From positions 43,442,807 to 43,506,806 of the forward strand of contig CM076139.1 in the NCBI GenBank assembly GCA_038025085.1: a DNA stretch of 64,000 nt, given 5' to 3'. Shown here piece by piece: positions 21,816-32,451 of the stretch; the first letter of the stretch is position 1, and the number at the start of each line of letters is the position of its first letter. The notes beneath the pieces are model-generated. The model worked only from the letters and a program-made list of their open reading frames with translations, was not told the DNA's origin and searched no databases. The DNA is from Tetragonia tetragonoides. Taxonomy: Eukaryota; Streptophyta; Magnoliopsida; Caryophyllales; Aizoaceae. The translations under genes were made by a program, and so were the position numbers.

Positions 21816-22225
21816 AAGGGGGTGTTACATCTGCTAATGGTTCTGCACTTGTAAAAGTTGGGCTCACTGTAAGTGAGTATTCAGATTGTGTCAATGCCTA
21901 TTTGTTAGCTAAGTTATTTTAAACAACTTTTCATGAAACTTATGTTATCTGGACGGCGAGAATTCTTTTGGCTAGAGGGAGTAATACTATACTTGTTATA
22001 GTTTTAATGTGCAAATAGCTAAAATAGCATGCTTGTGTGTGGGGGGGGGGGGGTGTATTTGCATACTGGTCTTAATACTGGTCTTTGATATTCTTTTTTG
22101 TAGGTTAGCTATTTGTTTCATCTGCAGCTACTGAGTTCTATATGCGTCCTATTTCCCCCAATTGTCAGGCCTGTCAAGCCAGGAGTTTTATTGAAACAGC
22201 TATCTTCGACCATTTTAAGACATGT
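21815..22225 (+). pseudogene. Exon-like fragments resembling exosome subunit RRP43
   Basis: Two putative exons. The first (about 21820-21870) encodes GGVTSANGSALVKVGLT, followed by GTAAGT. The second (about 22130-22223), after TCTGCAG, encodes ICVLFPPIVRPVKPGVLLKQ and LSSTILRH, followed by GTAAGT. These resemble the RNase PH-like exosome protein RRP43, where a GSALVKIGNT-like strand is followed by a PPIxxPxVRPGRPAE stretch. A piece between them (the AAIKMEVMTP region) is missing and no further exons follow. I infer a captured or decayed gene fragment. The family call is from memory and moderate. Confidence 0.4.
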
Positions 22226-22379
22226 AAGTGGCTCTTAATTGTGGCTTGGTAGTCTAGAAAAGTATTTACCATGATTGAACAGCTTTGGTAGCCATGATTT
22301 TTGCTTACATGTTATTTTTTTATACAGTGAAACATATGTCATTGAGTCATTCACTGGATATTCAAATCCTAGATTTTTC

Positions 22380-22715
22380 GTCGCTTCGCAAATTGCATAT
22401 TTTTGAAGTTCTAACCACTCTTTTTTTCCAGCTTTCGTTATAGCACATTGTTTAATTTCTTTCCTTGCTTTTTGTAGTCCGAATCTGGAAGATTGGCATT
22501 CTGCTGATGATTTTGTTTATTATACAGGGTGCAAACTATATGTCCTTCAAAGGATGTGCGAATCCTAGCTTTAACATCACATCGCAGAAATTGCATACTT
22601 TTGAAGCTGTAACCAGTCAGTTCCTTTCCAGGTTTATTACAGCTTGTTGTTTCTTTCCTTGCTTTCTGTTGTGAGTGTTTGTTCATACCTGAAAGATTGG
22701 CATTCTGCTGAATTG
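22380..22715. repeat. Diverged tandem duplication, about 165-bp period
   Basis: AATCCTAG...TCGCAAATTGCATATTTTTGAAG...CTTTCCTTGCTTTTTGTAG...AAGATTGGCATTCTGCTGA recurs as AATCCTAG...CGCAGAAATTGCATACTTTTGAAG...CTTTCCTTGCTTTCTGTTG...AAAGATTGGCATTCTGCTGA. It lies in the intron-like DNA after the RRP43-like exons. Confidence 0.7.
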
Positions 22716-23295
22716 TTTTTTGGAAAGTAAATAAATTATGTTACACCGAATTTACAATGAGCACAAAAAGAGCAAACATGCTCACACAAACAATCAAATA
22801 ACTCAGCTACTTTACAATCACTGAGTTTAGGGATCCCAGTCTCCAATCTTTCTACATAGCGGACCTTCTACGAAGGAATACCATGAGAAGAGTGGCAAGA
22901 GCCACAGTCATTTGCCTCTCAGTAGCGTTACTTGATAAGTAGCCAAAGAAACACTAAAAAACACAACTACACAGCAGCCATGCAAAAATCTTTTAGGAAA
23001 AATAATTCAATCTAGAGTAGAAATATTCCTTGAGTTCCTTATTATTGTCCTCCGCCACTCGAATATGCAGCTCCACATAAGAGCCTTCACAATTACTGTA
23101 GCTTTCTTTTGCTAATCTGTTTATATTCTGATTCTGTGGGTTCTCTCAGCCCACAAGTGATCTATGCTAGTAGCTAAGCTTGTATACATATTATTAGTTG
23201 AGACTATATTATACAGGGAGAAGGAGAAAATCTATTTGAAGTAGAATTCTCTTACTTGACGAAATATTATTCTTGTATATTAAAAAACACACAAC
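22716..23295. other. Intergenic, no gene seen
   Basis: AT-rich, no recognisable coding signal. Confidence 0.4.
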
Positions 23296-24452
23296 TGCTA
23301 AATACAACATGGGATTTTTAACAAATACAACATTTTTTGAGACAAAAAGACTCATATATCCTTGTTTTAATTTAGGACTCTCCCTTCCCCCAAGCTCCCT
23401 CTCTCTCTTCCCCCAAGCTCCCACCCAGCTGCAACTACTGTGAATGCCATCTGGTTCAATCCCTATTAGTACATAATAAACTTTTATTTATTATTAGGCT
23501 AATTACCATTTTCGCATTTGTTTCATTCGGTGCTTGTTACTGAATACTGATGATCTAGCTAGTAGACCCTGGGAAGCTTAAGAGGTAGCAATGTTGAGTT
23601 TGATTATATATATATGTACAGTAAGTGATATGTGAATTAATAGCAACATATTCGGCAATTCATGTATGTATGTAACTATGTATGTTGTTTTCTTGCAACG
23701 AATTACTAGCTGGATCATCAGTTTGGAGTATACAATTTAAGCATTTTTTGACCCATCACCCATGTATTGTGCAATATGTGTTATCAGTCTGAATTGCTCT
23801 GTATAGCTGCACAAATCCATCCTCTGTTTTTTATTTTCACTTGGCTAGATTGAATCAATACAATTCTCCCAAGACTTTTACTCCTGATCCCCTAAAAGTC
23901 GCCCATAACAAGCGACTAAACACAACGATGGTCACCGTAAACAGGTGAGTTGTTTGTAATATTGTCGCCTAAACCCAGCGACTCTATTAAGAAAGAGTAA
24001 CCCAGTTTGGGCGACACCCTCTTAATTTTGACGGCTGACTTTAGCGACAACATGGAATTACAGTCGCTTAGACTGAGCGACTGTACTGCCACCAGTTGTT
24101 GGTGAGACTGGAACCAAAACGCCAATTTTTGGTGCCTCCACCGCAAATGAGAGAGAGGGGTTGGGGAAATTCAGCACCACATTCAAGGAAAAAGGGGCAA
24201 ACATTGACCAAATTCAGCACCAAGAACAAGTAGGGTGAGAGAATGCTGAGCAATATGGAAAGAACTTATGGGTGATGGCTTGTTCAAGCTAAGGGTGCTA
24301 CAACTACACTGCTACAGTAGGTTGTTGATTGAAGAAGAGAAAGAGCGAGATTGGGGAAGAGAGAGAAAGGAAAGAGAGATATTAAAAGAGGGGTATATGG
24401 GTCATTTTCAATGAAATGTTGTATTGTTTAAAAACCTATGTTGTATTTAGCA
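23296..24452. mobile_element. Non-autonomous element with about 65-bp inverted ends (MULE-like)
   Basis: Left end TGCTAAATACAACATGGGAT to about 23360 and right end, read in reverse, TGCTAAATACAACATAGGTT back to about 24390, with the repeated phrase AATACAACATTT. The length, long inverted repeats and lack of transposase suggest a Mutator-like derivative, but no 9-bp target duplication is visible. The centre (23890-24090) has several GTCGC...GCGAC inverted pairs. Confidence 0.6.
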
Positions 24453-24721
24453 TTCCATAGACCTATAAAACCCTTTTTAGGTAAAGGTGTAACTTTCTTT
24501 TGAAATACCGGAAAGGTATCCTAATTCTTAGGAAATTAATCATCCGTATCCTTTGCTGAAAATAATTAGTTGATGGATAAAAGTCTCATATTTCAACTTT
24601 CCTCTGAGACTTTTTGCCGTTACACTGAGCTTGAGCCTATGAAACTCGAACCTGCCTTTTGGTAGAGCGTTCGTGTCTGCGAGCTAAAACTCCCTTGGAC
24701 AGTAAAGGATTTTCACCTCTC
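24453..24721. other. Intergenic, nothing recognisable
   Basis: No ORF or repeat of note. Confidence 0.4.
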
Positions 24722-25255
24722 TTTCTTCTACCATATCGTTTGATTAGCAGTTCCTGAAGCTGCAATGTACTCAGCTTCCGCCGTTGATTGGGCTTGTTAA
24801 TTTATCCATGAAAATACTCCCGAGCCAAGGGAAAAGCTATAGCCAAGAGTACTTTCCATGTCATCGATCTTTTGAACCTGCCCAATCGCTGTCTGAATAT
24901 GTCAACTTTGGGTTTGAATTTGGACGGAACAGTATGGTGCTTCTGAAGTACCTAAGTACTCTCTTTGCTGTACCCATCTGAACATAACTTGGTTCACTCA
25001 TGAACCTTGATAGCAAACTAATCTGCCCTCGTTGATGTGAGGTAGAGTAAGCTTCCGACCAAGCTTCTATACATCCTTGCATCAACATTCTTCTGCCATT
25101 AGACTTAGACAATTTTTCATTTACTAAAATTGCAACCGGGTTGCAGTTCTTTATCTTGAATTTATTAAGAATATCGTGAGCATACTTGGTTCGAGACAAT
25201 AAAATTCCATTTCTGCTTGCTAGACTTCCATGCAGAGGAAGTAGTCATTTCAAAT
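24722..25255 (-). pseudogene. Ty1/Copia reverse transcriptase-RNase H fragment
   Basis: Minus strand. It begins near 25255 with KEFEMT, then SRTKYAHDILNKFKIKNCNP, VNEKLSKSNG, RGQISLLSRFMSEPSYVQMG, AKRVLRYFRSTILF and LTYSDSDWAGSKD, ending in a frameshift. The next frame continues ESTLGYSFSLGSGVFSWIN and AEAEYIAASGTANQTIW. These are the end of Copia RT and RNase H, with catalytic Asp in SDSDWAG and Glu in AEAEY. Stops and frameshifts make it dead. No LTR is attached. Confidence 0.9.
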
Positions 25256-25261
25256 TCCTTT

Positions 25262-25930
25262 GGCAGATCACATTCCTTTTGTTACTGTTTATGTAAGTGA
25301 CATTCTGGTTACTAGCTCAGATTTGGCAGAGATTTAGCGCCTCCAGTCTCCTTTACATTATTTCTATGGGATCAAAGATATAGGCAATCTACACTATTTA
25401 CCTGGCCTTAAGTTAATATAAAATTTACACAGGAGCTTCTTGATCATTGTGGCCTTTTGTCTTTCTCCACAATTACTTTTCTTCCTCTGATATCTCAATT
25501 ACAAGCCTAATCCTTATAACAATGATGATTTGGCTGATCCTAGTGTTTACAAGCTCCTTATTGGAAAGCTCAATGATCTTCACTCTGTAGATTTTTAGTC
25601 AACTTATGAGGAAACCAAGGACGTCTTACACGGTTGCCTTGCAGCATACTTTAAGGTATCTGAAGGGGGTACTTGTGACAAGGGTATTCTTCTCAGAGGT
25701 TTTCTGATCAGCTCACGTTACAAGCTTTCTCAGACTTGGACTATCCTGCTTTGTTTGTTCACTTTCCCATCAGCTGGAAATCTAAGCCGAGCACTATTTC
25801 CAAGAGTTCTGCAGAGGCCATATACAGGGCCATTGTTCATGTTTGTAGCAGAGGTGACTTCTCTTGTCAATCTCCTAAGCCTATCATCATAAACATGTTG
25901 ACAATCAATCAGCTTTTCACATTGCCAAGT
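25262..25930 (+). pseudogene. Ty1/Copia RT-RNase H fragment, left half (split by element A)
   Basis: Very degraded plus-strand Copia sequence. VTVYVSDILVTSSDLAEI corresponds to the YVDD active-site region with VSD in place of VDD. Then come IKDIGNLHYLPGLK, DLADPSVYKLLIGKLNDL, HFPISWKSKPSTISKSSAEA and, at the end, VDNQSAFHIAK, the RNase H stretch just before the HERTK motif. That motif resumes at 60550 after the 34.6-kb insertion of element A. Several stops and frameshifts. The half adjoins the minus-strand Copia fragment head to head. Confidence 0.85.
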
Positions 25931-26042
25931 TGAACGGAACGGAACGGCGCGACACGGATAATTTAAAAAAATATGAGACAAAATAAAGTACAGAATGCGG
26001 AACGGAACGGAACGGCGTGGAACGGAACGGAACGGAATGCAG
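25931..26042. repeat. GGAAC pentanucleotide repeats
   Basis: Two blocks of (CGGAA)n-like repeats at about 25931-25948 and 26001-26036, with GGCGCG and GGCGTGG interruptions. They are absent from the right LTR. Confidence 0.85.
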
Positions 26043-26334
26043 CATGGAATCGACGAAAAGAATAGGGCTTTAGAGTACAGTAGATAAATTGGCCAAAGCC
26101 TAAAAGAGGTCAAAGTCAAACATATAAAAAGTCCTTGAAAAGTTTTTATAAAAGTAAAGACATATATATATATACGAAAAGCAGTTTATACGAAAGGAAG
26201 ATACGAATATCAGTTGAAAAGAAGAAATACGAAGGAAGTCAAGAAAGTGGAAACGTGGGAAAAGTTGGACACTAGCATGAAGGAAGTGGACAAGGAAAAG
26301 AACTGCAATATCATGGGCAGTTATCTCAGATCCC

Positions 26335-26342
26335 TATAAATA
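26335..26342 (+). promoter_or_regulatory. TATA box of the element A 5' LTR
   Basis: TATAAATA in the context CCCTATAAATACAAG. The same box is at 59740-59747 in the right LTR and, inverted, at 31793-31800 in element B. Confidence 0.6.
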
Positions 26343-26833
26343 CAAGAAGAGACAAGAGAAAAAGGCAGCAGAGCCCATATTGACAAGACATCACAAAATA
26401 CACATTAGAGTAGTGTTAGTGTATCTTAGGAGTAGATTATCAGTAGGCTCTTCGAGCAAGTGTAAGCGGTTACTCAGCAATGGTGCCTTATTTTGAGGTA
26501 TAATTGCTTTATCTTTTGTTTTGTGCCTTGAATCGAATGTATGCCTTACTCTGATCGAATGAAGTATGTTTGAGATTTCATCCTAATCTTGCTCTTTTAA
26601 AGTTCCAATTTATAGTTATCTGTGTGGCTTTCTGTTGAGAATACGAAAATAACTGTCATTATTGATAAGTGTCCGGCTTTTGACCAAGAAAAGTTGGGGG
26701 TGGAGGAGCGGGTTCGAATAGGGAGCGGCCTGCTCCAAGATAGTCCTCGACCCTTTTTAGGACCTTTTAGGGCGCGTAGGGTTGACCTTATAGATTGCTT
26801 GTGACCCCTAAGTACCAAGCACAACAACAAATT

Positions 26834-26849
26834 TGGCGACCACAGTGGG
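26834..26849 (+). other. Primer binding site of element A
   Basis: TGGCGACCACAGTGGG four bases after the LTR end. TGGCGAC-type primer sites are known in Tat elements. Confidence 0.7.
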
Positions 26850-26884
26850 AGTAATGAAACACACTCCACGAGTACACCTTCTTA

Positions 26885-28430
26885 ATGCCTCAAAATAGGT
26901 CTCAAGTAAGAAATATATCTGGTGATATGAGTGCCGAGAGAGAGGATAATGCTTCGAATGTAGCATCCCATTCCCAAGCTCATCTTCTCAGGAAGAAACT
27001 CCATGAAAACCAAGATTTGAAATACACGAAATTTATGAGACGTTTGTTGAATGTATGAAAAAAACTCTATTGGCTGCTCGAGAGAGCCAACGAAAAGAGT
27101 ATAATGATCAAGATAGAGCCTTAGCACATGAAACTTTAAAGGTTTGTCACCAAATCATAGAAAGTGTAGCTGCAGATTCGAAAGATAGTCTGGCTAGGGA
27201 AGTAAAAACAATTATACTAGATATAAATGAGACCTTTAATTCTACATTTTTGGCCTTGTCGAAAAGCATGGCTACCAACGTGACAGTTAATCTAGAGCCA
27301 CATATTGAAAAGCATAACCAACTCATCGAAAAGGTCATATAGTTGGGCGAAGGAACTTTAAAAGATAAAATGCCTATTGGGAATAATACCGAGTCACCTA
27401 TAAGGTATCCACCACCAGGTTTCCCAAGGGAGCCTCAACGAGCATTTAGGAATTTTGAAATAGGCCAATTCGAATCCTATTAATTTAACATCTTCTCCTG
27501 GGGTAAATACGAACCTAAGTTTAGGACCTTCAGGAGATAAAAGTAATATAGGGAAAGATAAAAGCTCTGGGATTTCCTTTCAAATATCCCAGGACATCTA
27601 ATATACCTTCATAACCTATGTATCCCGAGGCTAATCCACACAGACACATCCCAGTAGGACAAGGGAATCCTTATCCACCTTTCGAAGGAAATTATCAGGG
27701 GAGAAGGCCAACGAATTTTGGCCAAAATCCACAATACAATAATCCTAGATATGGAACGAATTATAACAGTAATCATCCATACAATGCACAACCGACTGCA
27801 TACCCCTAGTCGATGCCAGGGATGATGGGGGAAGAACCTATTCAATCACAGATTGAACAAATCGTGGAAAGGCTATACGGGCCAACCTTAAGAAAAGTAC
27901 ATAGGCCTTTAACGAGTAAGCCTTACCCTGATTGGGTGGATAGAGCACATCCATTTCGTCGAGGATATAGAGTCCCTGACTTTACATTATTTTCAGGTGA
28001 AGATAATGTTTCCACTCTAGAGCATGTAGCTAGGTTCTCGTGTCAATGTATGGAAGCAGTAGATGACGAATATCTAAAACTTCGAATGTTCCCTAGTTCT
28101 TTAAATGGAACTGCCTTCAATTGGTATATAAGTCTAGCCCCAAACTTGATACATAGGTGGGAAGAAATGCAATTTCATTTCCAAAATCACTTTGCCAGAC
28201 TTAGCTAGGATCAGGCAGCATACTGGATCAATAGAGGAATATCTGTCTAGATTTAAAAGGGCTAATACGTTGTCATACAAATTTACCTGAAAAAGAATTT
28301 GTACAATTAGCTAAAGAAAATATGGTTATAGAATATAGAATGAAATTCGATGGTCTTCCATTCCACGACTTTAGGGAATTAGCAGAAAGTGCAAAACGAT
28401 ATGAAATATGCTAAGAGAAGAGAGTCAAAG
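26885..28430 (+). pseudogene. gag of element A (Tat type)
   Basis: ATG at 26885 opens MPQNRSQVRNISG; the frame shifts near 27030, and the second frame runs to about 27340 (MKKTLLAARES...VNLEPHIEKHNQ). A proline- and asparagine-rich stretch (27618-27806: QGNPYPPFEGNYQGRRP) ends at a TAG, and the same frame then carries the conserved Tat capsid core at 27813-28208: KPYPDWVDRAHPFRRGYRVP, LFSGEDNVSTLEHVARF and LKLRMFPSSLNGTAFNWY. A frameshift at 28208 separates the next part (ARIRQHTGSIEEYLSRFKR, KFDGLPFHDFRELAESAKRY). The structural capsid protein is recognisable but cannot be made whole. Confidence 0.85.
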
Positions 28431-30196
28431 AAAACACCAAGGTTTTAATGCATTCGAAGTAGAAGCACCATGGGTTTTTGAAGACTCATTCGAAATAGAT
28501 TATACTGAATTTAAGAAGTGGTCACCTTTCTCTTGTCCCAAACTCGAAAAGAAAGACGTTTTTGTCGAAATAGGAGGGAAACAAAGAAGTATACCTTTGA
28601 TACAACACAATTCGATTGGTTACTTGCTAATAAGAAAATTAGAATGACTAAGAATATTAGGATACCCTCGAATTCAAAATTGAAAAAGAAACCATACTGT
28701 AAATGGCATAATACTACAACCCACAAAACTAATGAATATTTTCGAAATATTATACAGAAGAAGATAGAGGATCAGGAACTGTTTTTCCTGAAGAAGGAAA
28801 AACAGAAATAGAAAAAGATCCCTTTCAGCAGACCTTAGAAATAAACATGATAGATATTGATACATCTACCATTTCGTGTGTACATGTATCGAATTACACG
28901 AAAATGGCCAACATCATGTTCAACAGGTACATAGACCAGGGTATTTTGACCTTCCCAAAGGTTAAGGATGAAGGATTGGAGGGAATCTGTAGGTGGCACA
29001 CAAATACACTACAAACTACTGATTAATGTCGGATATTCCGAAGGTTCGTTGCCAAGCAAATGGAACTAGGAACTGTAGAGCTGACCTATGTCAAAAGGGT
29101 TACCTTAGAAATGGAATCTGCTGATGACATCGAAGTACATCAGCAAGAGGTAAGGCCTGGTAACAAAAAGCAAACAACCAATTCCAGGGACAAGAAATAC
29201 AAAGAAGCCCTAGAAACAGAAGGGGTAGTAACTCCGAAAATTGCTACTAATTTGAAAGGCTTACAGAAAGTACTATCACCTGACTGCTCTGATATTTTGC
29301 ACTTCGAATTAGTGCGTCTATAGATTATACCCAATGATCCAAATTGGGTGCCAGCCTACCAACGAAGCTATGGAATACCCAAGCGTCCACAAACGGATGC
29401 ATTTCTTGCAGGAAGGGGGTATCGAGGAGGTAGAGGTGGCAGATTGGGGGGCAAATATGCCCTAAGAGGAGGATTGCCTCTACAAAGTATGAGGACTTTA
29501 AGGTATTTCGAAGATACCCGACACTCTAAGATGACTCAACTTGGAAGTATCTCTTCGAAAGCCCAGGAACAAAGACAGACCTGTCTGAGAAGTTGAGTCA
29601 CGCAAGAGCTCAAGTTGCAATGAAAATGCAACAAGAAGCCCTCATCAACCAACTAAAGATTGATGAGGATGCGATGTCGAAAGGAACATTGCAAATTCAG
29701 GTTGGACAAATCGAATGTTCAGCCAGAGAAAACGAGGGGGTGGATGTAGATACCTTAAGTGATCAAATGAGGGTTGTGCATGAAAGTCCACTCAAGCAAG
29801 TTCGAAAGAAGAGAAAGAGAGGAAGACGAATACACCTTAGATGACGGAATAGAAATTTACGTCAATGACGAGGAGTTTGCACGAAAGCAAGTTGTACAAC
29901 GTGCCTTGAACTTCGAAGACAAGACAGAAGTTAACATGGTGGAGATCATGCACCCAGAGATCCAGCAAGAAGGGCAAAGCAAGGATGAACCTCGATGGGA
30001 CGAGATCGAAGAGGAAGAGGAGGCCTGCGAATTTGTGGCCCAAACAGGTATGTCTTCTCCACTAGAGTTAGAAAGAAACTTACCTTCTCCTTTAGATGAC
30101 TCACCGTATGAATTTATCGAAAATACACTTCTAGATTTAAGGTGTTATGAAGACTTAAATATATTAAATATCGAAGAAACAGACTTGTGCTTGTGA
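28431..30196 (+). pseudogene. gag C-terminus and gag-protease linker of element A
   Basis: Several overlapping frames. One has KKPYCKWHNTTTHKTNEYF, the Cys/His KWH motif at the end of Tat gag. Others have GRGYRGGRGGRLGGKYALRG (29420-29475, RGG-like), MTQLGSISSKAQEQ, a Gln-rich helix-like ARAQVAMKMQQEALINQ, and an acidic stretch near 30000 (DEIEEEEEACEFV). Element B carries the homologous segment at 40030-40625. The function of the linker is not known. The frame changes at least four times. Confidence 0.75.
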
Positions 30197-30227
30197 ACAT
30201 AACATAGACCCAGTTTTAAGAGATTTA

Positions 30228-30839
30228 ATGGATAGAAAAGCCATAAATAATAATCATATTAAGCTTCTATATATCAAAGCAGAAATTGATAATATAGGTA
30301 TAAATAGGGTTTTAATTGATAATGGAGTATCCGTAAATGTACAACCATTATCTACTCTTCCATTTTTAGGAAAATCCACGAAGGATTTAATAATTGCAGA
30401 TGTAGCAGTATATGGCTTCTCTGGACAAGCCACTAAAACGAATGGACTGCTACCAGTCAAGATTAAAGTAGGGAATACGATATCCTATACTGCATTTTTT
30501 TTAGTTGACACTAATTCTAGTTATCAAGCATTACTAGGAAGAGATTGGATCCATAGCAATTATTGCATACCATCTACTTTATACCAAATTCTAATAATTT
30601 GGAATGGCGAAAAATTTGAAACTGTAAAGGCAGAAGAAAAGCCTGATTTAACTAATGCTAACTTTGTGGAAGCCAGGTTCTGCACAGGAGAATGCGCACT
30701 AATTCGAATAGAGGTGCTCGAAGAACAACAACAGAAAGGAGCCAAGCGAAGGTCAGGAGAAGACTTTGAAGCAATGGCCAGAGACTTTAGTAACAAGCTA
30801 AAGGAAGGACCTTTGAACATTACGGCTTCCTACAGATAG
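30228..30839 (+). pseudogene. Aspartic protease domain of element A
   Basis: An open frame of 203 codons. The active-site segment reads RVLIDNGVSVNV, the Tat counterpart of the D-S/T-G triad with Asn in the second place, followed by ADVAVYGFSGQATKTNGLLP and the flap and end motif YQALLGRDWIHS. After residue 140 it enters a charged linker (EVLEEQQQKGAKRR) leading to the reverse transcriptase. The frame ends in TAG at 30837, 45 bases before the next ORF in another frame. Confidence 0.8.
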
Positions 30840-30883
30840 GAATAGAAATAGTTGTAATTATTATCTTATTTCAAATAGTTATT

Positions 30884-31680
30884 ATGTCTAGGACAAACGC
30901 TTGTAAAAACTCTATTCGAATTAATACAAATGTTTTTCACAAAGAAAATGATTCTGTAGTTGAATTGAAGAATGCATTAGATAAAACACTAAGAGTGGTA
31001 GCAGGATTATACAGCGAGCAAAAGTTAATTCATGCAATGACAAACGAGGTAAAAGAAATGCAAGGGGAGAATATCCTATATGAGGTACCAGAACGAATCT
31101 GGGAAAAGAACGAAGACATAAAAATGGAAATACATGATCGATTAGAAGAAGTTAATCTGGGAACTAAAGAAAATCCTAGAATAACTTATATCAGTGCAAA
31201 ACTAACCATGGAAGAGAAAGAAGACTTTATTAAAATCCTAAACGAATATAAGGATTGCTTTGCTTGGGCCCACCATGAAATGCCTGGGATTGATACTCGA
31301 ATAGCCCAACATGAGCTACCCATAAAAAAGGATTGCAGACTAATTATGCAACCTCCACGAATGATAGCCCCAGAAGTAGTATTGAGAGTTAAAAAAGAGA
31401 TAGAGAATTTACTGGAAGCGAAATTTATAAGGCCAGCCAAATATGTAGAATGGTTAGCAAATGTGGTTCCGGTTATCAAAAACAATGGAAAAATTAGAGT
31501 ATGTATAGATTTTAGAGACTTGAATAGGGCGAGTCCAAAAGACGAGTATCCGATGCCAGTGGCTGATACTCTAATTGATGCTGGATCTCGACATAAGATT
31601 CTATCTTTTATGGATGGATATTCAGAATATTATCAACTACGAATAGCCAAAGAAGATAGGCACAAAACAACATTCAGGTG
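30884..31680 (+). pseudogene. Reverse transcriptase of element A, N-terminal half (split by element B)
   Basis: Open frame with ENILYEVPERIWEKNE in the linker, then the RT fingers and palm: DYKDCFAWAHHEMPGID-like (here EYKDCFAWAHHEMPGID), PAKYVEWLANVVPV, CIDFRDLNRASPKDEYPMPV, LSFMDGYSEYYQLRIAKEDR and KTTFR. At 31681 the frame runs into the inverted LTR of element B. RT continues at 52742 with PGSLGTFEWIVMPF. The junction is flanked by the duplication AGGTG. Confidence 0.9.
31676..31680. other. Left target duplication of element B (AGGTG)
   Basis: Matches AGGTG at 52737-52741. Removing B and one copy rejoins the RT frame of element A. Confidence 0.9.
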
Positions 31681-32004
31681 TGTTGTTGTGCTTGGTAATC
31701 TACTCCTAAGATACACTAACACTACTGTAATGTCTACTTTGTGGCGTCTTGTCAATATGAGCTCTACTGCCTTGTTCTTCTGTCTCTTATTGTATTTATA
31801 GGGGTCTGAGATAAATGTCCATGATCTTGCAGTTCTTTTCCTTGTCCACTTCATGCTAGTGTCACACTTCCCCCATGTTTCCACTTCTCTTGACTTCCTT
31901 CGTATTTCTTCTTCTTAACTGATATTCGTTTCTTCCTTTCGTACAAACCGCTTTATTTTATAAGTGACTTTTCAAGACTTTATTTTATATAGACTTTTCA
32001 AGGA

Positions 32005-32090
<86 letters not shown>

Positions 32091-32199
32091 TGACTTTATT
32101 TTATAAAGACTTTTCAAGGACTTCTTATGTGTTTGACTTTGACTTCTTTTGGCCAATTTATCTATTGTACTCTAAGTTCATTTTATTTCGTGTGTAACA
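31681..32199 (-). repeat. 3' LTR of element B, with an internal deletion
   Basis: Inverse of the element A LTR. About 375 bases, from the GTAGATTATCAG region to GTACC, are missing: TGTTGTTGTGCTTGG is joined directly to TAATCTACTCC. It contains (TA)n at 32009-32088 and a TATA box at 31793-31800 (minus strand). The LTR start TGTTACACACG is at 32199, adjoining the polypurine tract AGGGGGGTAGT at 32200-32210. Confidence 0.85.
32009..32088. repeat. (TA)n microsatellite in the LTR of element B
   Basis: Same LTR position as the TA run at 59496-59564 in element A and a short TA run at 26160-26175. Confidence 0.95.
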
Positions 32200-32340
32200 A
32201 CTACCCCCCTAATACACATATAAACCTTTCGAGTTTATTTTGTATTATTATATTCTTGACGCTTCGCTTCCCGCGCTTTGATGGTACACCCGTCTTTGCA
32301 AGTGTCCCTTCATTGGTCATGGGTAGTCGTGTTTTTCAGT

Positions 32341-32348
32341 TATAAATA
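32341..32348 (+). promoter_or_regulatory. TATA box of the PMD gene in element B
   Basis: TATAAATA, 104 bases before the ATG at 32452. A CT-rich leader (CTTTCTCTCTCTTCAAATTG) lies between. The same arrangement is found in element A on the minus strand. Confidence 0.6.
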
Positions 32349-32451
32349 CCTCTTCTAACTTCTTCGTTTCTCACCGCTTTCTCTCTCTTCAAATTGCGCC
32401 CTAAATTCCCAGTTCCTCTCTCTTTTCTCTATCCTTTCACTTAATTCGAAA

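Larger units (their letters stand above)
25931..26829 (+). repeat. 5' LTR of element A
   Basis: From about 26062 to 26829 it matches the right LTR closely (AGATAAATTGGCCAAAG, TATA region, TAGTGTTAGTGTATCTTAGG) and ends CAAGCACAACAACA. The first 130 bases differ from the other LTR because of GGAAC-type repeats, so the left border is uncertain. It retains the empty site GATTGCTTGTGACCCCTAAG for the hAT-type element that sits in the right LTR. Confidence 0.85.

Noticed and set aside
20661..23295. An intact host gene
   Set aside because: Only two short exon-like pieces were supportable; no continuous gene model with start, splice sites and stop could be built.
30884..31801. A single 305-codon ORF
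   Set aside because: Codons after 31680 are the inverted LTR of element B; the true RT continues at 52742.
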